DNA of 12,909 nt from DAOTWP01 sp034435675 (lineage in GTDB: Bacteria > Chloroflexota > Anaerolineae > Aggregatilineales > Phototrophicaceae): contig DAOTWP010000097.1 in the NCBI GenBank assembly GCA_034435675.1, positions 1 through 12,909 of the forward strand. The letters run 5' to 3'. This document shows positions 1 through 6,094 of the stretch, piece by piece (the first letter of the stretch is position 1; every line of letters starts with the position of its first letter). Position numbers and translations under genes: made by a program. The notes under the pieces are model-generated. The model did not search any database and was not told where the DNA came from. It worked only from the letters and a program-made list of their open reading frames with translations.

Positions 1-2621
1 AAGACATTGACGGCGAACCGCAGCCCTTTTTTGACATGCGCGCCATGCTGCACCGGGACGAGCAAGTGCTGCTGGCAGCAGGCATGCGCTTCCGGCTTGA
101 TGATTTTCCGGTGGGCGATGACCTGCCGGAGCAGGGGGTCTGGGGTTTTAGCGCTATTGCCACTGACCCGCACCTGGATGCTGTTTCACGCACGAACTGG
201 TTGGGGATCGGCGTGCAGGCGTTGATTGCGACCACACTGCGCACCAGCCTGAGCCTGAAAAGCCACCGCAGCGAAGCCCTGGCATTTTTCAGCGCCGAAC
301 CGCGCCTGTACACCGAAAGCGAAAAACGGCTGATCGCCGGGGTGGGCGACCTTGTGCTGGCAGCGATTGAGCGCGTGCGCCTGCGGGCGGAAGAGGCACA
401 GGCACGGCAGGAGAGCGAAACGCTCTACCGCCTGGGCGAAGCAGTCAATGCTGCCAGCAGCTATGACGAACTGGTTGCCGCTGTCGCGATGCTCGATATT
501 CCGGCAGATGTGGTTACGCTGTCGCTGCACGATGGCAGTGATTTCCCCCATGCCGGGTATATTGATATTGTTGCCGCGCTGGTGCGCAGCGCTGCCCCCG
601 GGGCGGTTGCCGTGCGGCAGGGGCAGCGCTTCCCACTGGAAGCATTCCCGGTTACGCGAACGCTGACGCAGCGCGGCGCATGGGTCGTCGAGGATTTCCA
701 GAACGACCCCGATATTGACGCGGCGACACGCGCGAATACGCTCATGGTGCATCTGCGCGCCAACCTGGGCAGCATTCTGATGACCGGCAGCCGCGTGATT
801 GGGCTGGTGAACTTCCTGAGCAGTGTGCCGCGGCACTATACCGAGCGCGAAAAACGCCTGGCGGCAGGTGCGGGCGATCTGGTCGTGGCTGCTGTCGAGC
901 GCGTCCGCCTGCAATCCGAGCAGGAAGCCGCCCGGCGCGAAATTGAACAGCTCTATCGTGTGGGGCGTGCCATCAACGCCGCCACCACGTTTGACGAACT
1001 GCTGGAAGCCGTTGCCAGCGTAGACGCCGAGGCACAGGCGGTGCTGCTGGGCTTGTTCCAGGATTACGATTATCACAGCGCCAGCTATCTCGAAATCCCA
1101 GCGCTGGTGCTGCGCAGCCCCGAAATTGCGCTGGTGCGCGGGCAGCGTTTCCCGGTGGGCGCGTTCCCGGTGGTGGACAAACTACCCGTTCATGGCGCGT
1201 GGGCAATTGACAACCTGGACGACGACCCGCGTGTAGACCCGGTCTCCAGCGCAAGCTGGCGAGCGCTCAATGTACGGGCGGTGCGCGGCGCGGGCATCAG
1301 CCTCAACGGGCGGCGCTCCGGCGGGCTGGTGTTCCTGAGCATGACCCCGCGCGAATGCTCTGAACGTGACCAGCGCCTGCTGGAAGGCATCGGCGATCTG
1401 GTTTCGGCGGCAGTGGAACGCATTCAACTGCAAAACGAAACGACCAGCGCCCGCCAGCGCGCCGAACTGCTGGCAAACGTCAACGCGGCGCTGTCACAGT
1501 CCACCGACGAAGACGCGATTCTGAGTGCCATCGCGCCGCTGCTGGATTACTGCGCCGCGGATCTGGCAGTGCTGACCTACCGCGACGGTAACACGGCAGA
1601 ATTTGTCGCAGCGCGTGCGCGGCACTTTGGGCGCATTGACCCGGAAGGGCTGCCAGAACGGCACCTTACACTGGATACCTTCCCGCATATCAGCCGTGCC
1701 GCCGCCGGTGAACAGGTGATTTTCATTGAGGATTACGCCACAGACCCCCGTGTGCAGCACACCGCCACGCAGGCATTTGTCCGTTTGATGGGTTGGCAAG
1801 CGGCGGTGGGTGTGCCCCTCAAATCTGCCGACCAGTGGCAGGGGCAGTTAACCTTCGCCTACTATCAGCCGCACCAGTTCAGCCCGGAAGTCCGCCGCGT
1901 ATTCCAGGCACTGCGCCCTACTGCCGCGTCGGTGGTCAACAGCCGCCGCGCGTATCTGGCGGAGCAGGCGGCGCGCACCGAAACCGAACGGCGCGCGCGC
2001 GAACTGGCGGCGCTGGAGGAGCGTACCCGGCTGGCACGCGAACTGCACGATTCCGTTTCGCAGGTGTTGTTTGGCATTGGGCTGGGCGCACGCACGGCGC
2101 GCACGCTGCTGGCGCGTGATCCGCAGCGTGTCAGCGAGCCGCTGGATTATGTGCTGTCACTGGCAGAAGCCGGGCTGACGGAAATGCGCGCGCTGATCTT
2201 TGAACTGCGCCCGGAGTCGCTGGAACAGGAAGGCTTGATTACCGTGCTGAACAAGCAGGCGGCATCCATGCAGGCACGCCATCAGCTTCGTGTGGAAACG
2301 CAGTTCTGCGAAGAACCGGCGCTGCCGCTGGACGTGAAAGAGAGCCTCTACCGCATCGCCCGCGAAGCACTGCACAACACGCTTAAGCACGCGCAGGCGA
2401 GTCATGTGCTGCTGCTGCTGGCGCGCGATGCGGACGAGTCCGGCTACCGTCTGGAAATTGCTGACAACGGGCGCGGCTTCGACCCGACACAGCCGTTCCC
2501 TGGGCATCTGGGCTTAAAATCCATGCGCGAACGCATCACCACACTCAACGGCACGCTGACTATCGACAGCACACCGGGCACGGGCACGCGCATCACCGTC
2601 ACGATTCCCGACCCGGTTTGA
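1..2621 (+). CDS. Multi-GAF NarL-type sensor histidine kinase (5' end outside window)
   Basis: The reading frame is open to the left edge (codons run in frame from base 3), so the true start lies upstream; the first ATG at 36 falls inside a GAF-like unit and is not a credible start. Residues below count from that ATG. GAF-like units of about 170 residues repeat in tandem: one cut by the edge (to ~125), then ~128-300, ~305-470 and ~475-640. The first three share a phrase like QRFPxxAFPV, then GAW and DPxxD, ending in an ERVRLQ-type helix. The catalytic core follows: HisKA_3 with LARELHDSVSQ (phosphoacceptor H671), N-box REALHNTLKHA (~776-786), G1 box DNGRGFDP (810-817) and GHLGLKSMRERI (823-834). 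No membrane segment is visible, so it is probably cytosolic. Family knowledge says it autophosphorylates and passes phosphate to a LuxR/NarL-type regulator; none is present here. The ligand of the GAF units is unknown. Confidence 0.93.
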   Translation, partial: DIDGEPQPFFDMRAMLHRDEQVLLAAGMRFRLDDFPVGDDLPEQGVWGFSAIATDPHLDAVSRTNWLGIGVQALIATTLRTSLSLKSHRSEALAFFSAEPRLYTESEKRLIAGVGDLVLAAIERVRLRAEEAQARQESETLYRLGEAVNAASSYDELVAAVAMLDIPADVVTLSLHDGSDFPHAGYIDIVAALVRSAAPGAVAVRQGQRFPLEAFPVTRTLTQRGAWVVEDFQNDPDIDAATRANTLMVHLRANLGSILMTGSRVIGLVNFLSSVPRHYTEREKRLAAGAGDLVVAAVERVRLQSEQEAARREIEQLYRVGRAINAATTFDELLEAVASVDAEAQAVLLGLFQDYDYHSASYLEIPALVLRSPEIALVRGQRFPVGAFPVVDKLPVHGAWAIDNLDDDPRVDPVSSASWRALNVRAVRGAGISLNGRRSGGLVFLSMTPRECSERDQRLLEGIGDLVSAAVERIQLQNETTSARQRAELLANVNAALSQSTDEDAILSAIAPLLDYCAADLAVLTYRDGNTAEFVAARARHFGRIDPEGLPERHLTLDTFPHISRAAAGEQVIFIEDYATDPRVQHTATQAFVRLMGWQAAVGVPLKSADQWQGQLTFAYYQPHQFSPEVRRVFQALRPTAASVVNSRRAYLAEQAARTETERRARELAALEERTRLARELHDSVSQVLFGIGLGARTARTLLARDPQRVSEPLDYVLSLAEAGLTEMRALIFELRPESLEQEGLITVLNKQAASMQARHQLRVETQFCEEPALPLDVKESLYRIAREALHNTLKHAQASHVLLLLARDADESGYRLEIADNGRGFDPTQPFPGHLGLKSMRERITTLNGTLTIDSTPGTGTRITVTIPDPV

Positions 2622-2635
2622 AGCCCTGCGGGGCG

Positions 2636-2885
2636 GGGGGTTAAGAACCTATCCGTAAACCGAGCTTCCTGAACAAGGGGATTGTGCGCTTTAACGATTA
2701 AATACGGCGAACAAGGGCGGACATGCGCTGCGCTGAGTCCTCCCTACGAACCGTAGGTTGTGTAGAGTGCGGACGCCGCTGCGCTTAGGGGCGCCTGCGC
2801 CCGCTGAGCGCAGCCGTCCGCCCAAACGCCGGATTATTTTGGAAAACTGCATCATCCCCTTGTCCGGGTTTACGGCTAGACACTA
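2636..2885. repeat. Long imperfect inverted repeat between convergent genes
   Basis: The left part (from 2649, core atccgtaaacc, then caaggggatt) reads as the reverse complement of the right part (ccccttg at 2856-2862, gggtttacgg at 2866-2875). The pairing continues inward: tacggcgaacaagggcggac near 2703 matches the complement of gtccgcccaaacgccgga near 2816, followed by gcgctgcgctgag against ctgagcgcag. Arms are about 95-100 bases with gaps, around a centre near 2764. A small hairpin cctacg-aac-cgtagg lies at 2743-2757 inside the left arm's end. No gene is visible in the gap between 2622 and 2963. A shorter relative lies at 11822-11902. It could be a decayed non-autonomous mobile element or a bidirectional 3'-end structure for the two convergent kinase genes. 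Confidence 0.72.
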
Positions 2886-2924
2886 CGCTGAAAGTCCGTT
2901 CGAGACGTCCGGTTTTTCCTCGTC

Positions 2925-2948
2925 GGGGGCAAAGCATACTTCGCCCCC
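2925..2948. other. GC-rich stem-loop just after the CHASE4 kinase stop codon
   Basis: The arms gggggcaaag (2925-2934) and cttcgccccc (2939-2948) pair over 10 bases with one G-T mismatch around the 4-base loop cata. It lies 15 bases beyond the stop codon of the minus-strand kinase, a usual place for a transcript 3' end. Neither strand has a T-run after the stem, so it is not a classical intrinsic terminator. It may protect or help define the 3' end. Confidence 0.5.
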
Positions 2949-2963
2949 TGCTGACCGGGCTTC

Positions 2964-4808
2964 TCAAACGGTTTCTGATGTGGCGCTTGCTGCCGCCAGG
3001 GTATAGGCAGGCAGGCGCAGCGTAAAGGTTGAACCGCCTTCGGGCGTGCTTTCCACAGTGATGCCGCCGCCGAGCATTTCAGCAAAGCGTTTGCTGATCG
3101 ACAGCCCCAGCCCGGTGCCGCCATAGCGCCGGGTGGTCGAACCATCTGCCTGCGTGAAATCCTGAAACAGCTTTTCAATCTGTTCGGCGGTCATGCCAAT
3201 GCCCGTGTCGCGGACCACAAACAGCAGTGCTCCGTCTGGTGCTGCCCGGCGCACATCAAGATCCACCTGCCCGTCGCTGGTAAATTTGCAGGCATTGTTG
3301 GCAACATTAACGAGAATCTGGCGCAGCTTGACCGGGTCTGTGAACAGTGTTTCGATGCCCGGTTCAATGTGCGTGACCAGTTTGTTGCCATTGCGCTCTG
3401 CCTCTGGGGAAACATGATTAACCACATCGGCAAGCATCTGGGCGATATTGACATTTTCCGGCGCGATTTCCATTTTGCCTGCTTCGATTTTGGACAAATC
3501 CAGGACATCGTTGACCAGTTTGAGCAAATGCTGCCCGGATGCGTGGATTTTGTTCAGGTCAGGAATCAGGGCGCTGTACCCGGCGTCCTCGCATTCCTCG
3601 ATAATCAGTTCGCTGTAACCAATCACGGCGTTAAGCGGGGTGCGCAGTTCGTGGCTCATGTTTGCCAGAAAGACCGTTTTGGCGCGACTGGCGCTTTCGG
3701 CGCTGTCTTTGGCGGCTTGCAGCGCTTCCTGCGACACTTCCAGCGCGGCGAGCATGGCATTAATCTGGTCGCCCAACTGCGCCAGTTCGTCGCTGCCACC
3801 GGTGGGAACCCGCGCGCGCAGGTCGCCGCTGTGCCCCACCTGTTCCACGCTGCTGCTGAGTTTGCCCAGCCGTGACAGGACAAAGCGATCCAGCAGCACG
3901 ATAACCACCACGCCAAAGACCAGCCCGTTGACCAGCAGCGCCAGCAGGAAGTATGAGACGCTCGCCTCACCCTGGGCAAAGACGCTGCGCGGCATGTCCA
4001 CCCGCAGCACCAGCGCCGGGCTGCCGTAAATGTCGGGCAGCAGCGCGTACCCGGCAATTGTGCGGTCATCCAGCGTGTGCGTGCGCACGGGCGCGGCTGC
4101 GACTGCTGGCACGCTGGCGTCAAAGTCTGCCAGCAGTTCCGGCTGAATCGCCGCGACATCTGCGGGTACGCTGGCATCATCCAGAGTGTAAACATTCAGT
4201 GACAGCCGGGTGGCTTCGCCCAGCCGGGCGATTTCGCCGCTGTCGAGGTAGCGCCCCCAGATCAACAGCCCGTAGACTGGACCGGCGCGATCTCCGGTGA
4301 GAATATTGTGCGACACCACCAGCATCGGTCCTTCCGGCAGCAGCAGAATGCCGCTGTGGGCGCTGCGCAGGTCGGGCAGGTTGCGCAGCGGGCTGTCTGC
4401 GCCGAGGTGCGGCAGCAGGCTGGCAGGCAGCGGCACGGCGCGGTTGTTGCGCAGGTCATAGCCGGTGCTGTAGAGGATTTCGCCCGTTGTGGTCATGTAG
4501 ACGACAGCATTCAGCCGCAGGGTTTCCCAGGTTTCATCAATCAGGTTGATCCGGGCATACGCGGGATTCTCGCCCAGCACATACTCGTAGGTGTCCTGCC
4601 AGAACGCCCAGTCCTCACTGGAACGGTTAAAAGCGCTCAGATCGGCATCCAGCGCATTGACCACCCGTTCAAGATTGCGACGCATCAGGTCGGCTTCTAG
4701 CTGGACAAAGCTGCTGATCACGATCACCCGTGATGCGACATAAACGAGGATGATCAGCCCAATCAGGGTAACGCTGATAATCAGCAGGGTCTTATTACGG
4801 ATATTCAT
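2964..4808 (-). CDS. Membrane CHASE4-HAMP sensor histidine kinase
   Basis: A 614-residue membrane sensor kinase. Membrane segment 1 (~7-31) is followed by an extracytoplasmic sensor of about 250 residues. Its start (~60-75) contains NRSSEDWAFWQDTYEY, the Asp-Trp/Trp-x-Asp-Thr-Tyr signature of CHASE4. Membrane segment 2 (~286-308) leads to a HAMP linker (~309-361), a short coiled coil, and HisKA with FLANMSHELRTPLNAVIGYSE (phosphoacceptor H386). HATPase_c shows the N-box ending NVANNACKFT (~501-510), G1 DTGIGM (534-539), an F-box around LFQDFTQADGS (547-557) and G2 GGTGLGLS (563-570). There is no receiver domain and no response regulator nearby, so the partner is elsewhere. The start is supported by gaagg 7 bases upstream of the ATG and a perfect TATAAT at 4839-4844 on the minus strand. 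The signal sensed by CHASE4 is not predictable. Confidence 0.94.
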   Translation of the reverse strand: MNIRNKTLLIISVTLIGLIILVYVASRVIVISSFVQLEADLMRRNLERVVNALDADLSAFNRSSEDWAFWQDTYEYVLGENPAYARINLIDETWETLRLNAVVYMTTTGEILYSTGYDLRNNRAVPLPASLLPHLGADSPLRNLPDLRSAHSGILLLPEGPMLVVSHNILTGDRAGPVYGLLIWGRYLDSGEIARLGEATRLSLNVYTLDDASVPADVAAIQPELLADFDASVPAVAAAPVRTHTLDDRTIAGYALLPDIYGSPALVLRVDMPRSVFAQGEASVSYFLLALLVNGLVFGVVVIVLLDRFVLSRLGKLSSSVEQVGHSGDLRARVPTGGSDELAQLGDQINAMLAALEVSQEALQAAKDSAESASRAKTVFLANMSHELRTPLNAVIGYSELIIEECEDAGYSALIPDLNKIHASGQHLLKLVNDVLDLSKIEAGKMEIAPENVNIAQMLADVVNHVSPEAERNGNKLVTHIEPGIETLFTDPVKLRQILVNVANNACKFTSDGQVDLDVRRAAPDGALLFVVRDTGIGMTAEQIEKLFQDFTQADGSTTRRYGGTGLGLSISKRFAEMLGGGITVESTPEGGSTFTLRLPAYTLAAASATSETV

Positions 4809-4812
4809 TGTT

Positions 4813-4844
4813 TTGCCTTCATGCCCGATATTGTTTACATTATA
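4813..4844. promoter_or_regulatory. Overlapping divergent promoters between kinase and oxidoreductase
   Basis: On the minus strand a perfect TATAAT (4839-4844) lies about 30 bases before the kinase ATG; its -35 is poor. On the plus strand TTGCCT (4813-4818) and TACATT (4836-4841) are spaced by exactly 17 bases and would start transcription about 40 bases before the oxidoreductase ATG. The two -10 elements overlap at 4839-4841, so the two directions could compete. The plus-strand call is the weaker one. Confidence 0.42.
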
Positions 4845-4886
4845 GGCGTAACCGGATTCGCCGCGAAAGTAAAGGTTAAAAACATC

Positions 4887-5945
4887 ATGGTACGGGTTGG
4901 CATTGTGGGAACAAGTTCATGGACGGAAGGCATGTATCTGCCTGCGCTGGCAAAGCACCCGCATGGCAAAGTGGCAGCAGTGTGCGGGCGTGACCCCGCA
5001 AGAACAGCCGCAGTCGCCGAAAAATGGCGCATCCCCCAGCACTTCACCGATTGGCGCGCGATGCTGGACAGCGGCGCGGTGGACGCCGTAATTGTCTCCA
5101 CCCCCAACACCGAACATCACCCGATTACGATGGCAGCACTGAACAAAGGGCTGCATGTGCTCTGTGAAAAGCCGATGGCGCTGGATTACGCGCAGGCGCA
5201 GGAAATGGCGGACAAAGCGCAGGCAGCCGGCGTCAAGCATATGCTCGCCTTCACGTATCGCTGGCTGCCCTCGTTTCGTTATGTCAAACACCTGCTCGAT
5301 CAGGGCTATCTGGGGCAGCATTACCACCTGAACATGCGTTGGTATGCCGGGGGTGGGCGACGGGAGTCCTACCGCTGGCGTTCGGACGCTTCTGTGCCGG
5401 GGGCGGGTGTGCTGGCGGATCTGGGGTCGCACTGGATTTGTTATGCACGCTGGTTCTTTGGCGAAATCAGCGGCGTAAGCTGCCTGACCGGCAGCTTCAA
5501 CAAGCGTGAATACCCGGTTGCCGACGAAACCGCGCTGCTCAATGTGCGTTTCGCCAGCGGCGCGGTAGGATCCCTGTTTGTCAGCTTCATCGCCTACGAA
5601 GGCAGACCGCAAACCCTGCAAATGGAACTGCACGGCAGCGGCGGTACGCTGCATCACATGCTCGACTGGCAGACGCTTCAGCGGGTGCGCGGCGCAAAGG
5701 ATGGCGAAGATATTCACGACATCAGCATTCCGGAACATTTCTGGAATGGCGCGCGGCGCGATGCGATGGTCAACACCATGCACGATATCTTCAACAATCA
5801 GGATGCGATGGCGCGCGAATGGGTCACGGCAATTGCTAAAGACAAACCCTGCTCGCCGGATTTTGTGGAGGGTGCGCGTATCCAGCAGATTCAGGATGCC
5901 GCCGCCCAGAGCGCGCAAAACAATGGCGGCTGGGTTGCGGTGTAG
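4887..5945 (+). CDS. Gfo/Idh/MocA-family NAD(P)-dependent oxidoreductase
   Basis: A 352-residue oxidoreductase of the Gfo/Idh/MocA family. The N-terminal Rossmann fold starts at once with VRVGIVGTSS, which is why I take the ATG at 4887 and not the in-frame ATG at 4821: the extra 22 residues precede the first strand and would be encoded by the promoter region. An aaagg lies 11 bases upstream. The glycine loop is atypical (GIVGTSSW in place of GxGxxG). The catalytic EKP motif is present as CEKPMA (K95), and the C-terminal half has DLGSHW (D178, H182), the usual catalytic acid/base region. Family members oxidise or reduce sugars, inositols and related polyols; the substrate cannot be read from the sequence. 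It is divergent from the kinase and stands 149 bases before the SbcC-like gene, so it is probably monocistronic. Confidence 0.9.
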   Translation: MVRVGIVGTSSWTEGMYLPALAKHPHGKVAAVCGRDPARTAAVAEKWRIPQHFTDWRAMLDSGAVDAVIVSTPNTEHHPITMAALNKGLHVLCEKPMALDYAQAQEMADKAQAAGVKHMLAFTYRWLPSFRYVKHLLDQGYLGQHYHLNMRWYAGGGRRESYRWRSDASVPGAGVLADLGSHWICYARWFFGEISGVSCLTGSFNKREYPVADETALLNVRFASGAVGSLFVSFIAYEGRPQTLQMELHGSGGTLHHMLDWQTLQRVRGAKDGEDIHDISIPEHFWNGARRDAMVNTMHDIFNNQDAMAREWVTAIAKDKPCSPDFVEGARIQQIQDAAAQSAQNNGGWVAV

Positions 5946-5987
5946 GCAAAACTTACAGCTTCCCTATGCGTCTTAGCAAGTCAGGAA

Positions 5988-6021
5988 CTGGAGCGGCTGG
6001 CAGCCGGATGAGCCGCTCCAG
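5988..6021 (+). terminator. Perfect 11-bp hairpin after the oxidoreductase
   Basis: The arms ctggagcggct (5988-5998) and agccgctccag (6011-6021) pair perfectly around a 12-base loop, 42 bases after the stop codon. The tail is ggtttacac, with only three T residues, so termination efficiency is uncertain. Position and stem strength favour a transcript end for the upstream gene. Confidence 0.5.
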
Positions 6022-6023
6022 GG

Positions 6024-6053
6024 TTTACACACCCACCCCACACTCGCTACACT
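6024..6053 (+). promoter_or_regulatory. Probable sigma70-type promoter of the SbcC-like gene
   Basis: TTTACA (6024-6029, five of six to TTGACA) is followed after 18 bases by TACACT (6048-6053, four of six to TATAAT). Transcription would start near 6060, about 35 bases before the ATG. It lies directly after the hairpin at 5988-6021, as expected at a boundary between transcription units. Confidence 0.45.
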
Positions 6054-6094
6054 GATCACATCTGTTCTAGTGGCGATCAGCCAAGAGAGTCGCA

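Noticed and set aside
186..1076. Long open frame (296 residues) on the minus strand
   Set aside because: It lies wholly antisense to the GAF array of the first kinase; its product has no recognisable domain and the frame is open because of the GC-rich codon pattern of the opposite strand.
2925..2948. Stem-loop as a rho-independent terminator
   Set aside because: The stem is strong and well placed but neither strand has a T-run behind it, so I list it as a hairpin only.
4821..4886. Upstream ATG extending the first oxidoreductase by 22 residues
   Set aside because: The extension precedes the first Rossmann strand, coincides with the divergent promoter elements and has no ribosome binding site.
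4917..5918. Minus-strand open frame of 333 residues
   Set aside because: It mirrors the Gfo/Idh/MocA gene, which has clear Rossmann and EKP motifs; the antisense product shows none.
6052..6080. Possible operator ctgatc...gatcag before the SbcC-like gene
   Set aside because: Only six bases pair over a 17-base gap and the inner bases do not extend the dyad; this is expected by chance.
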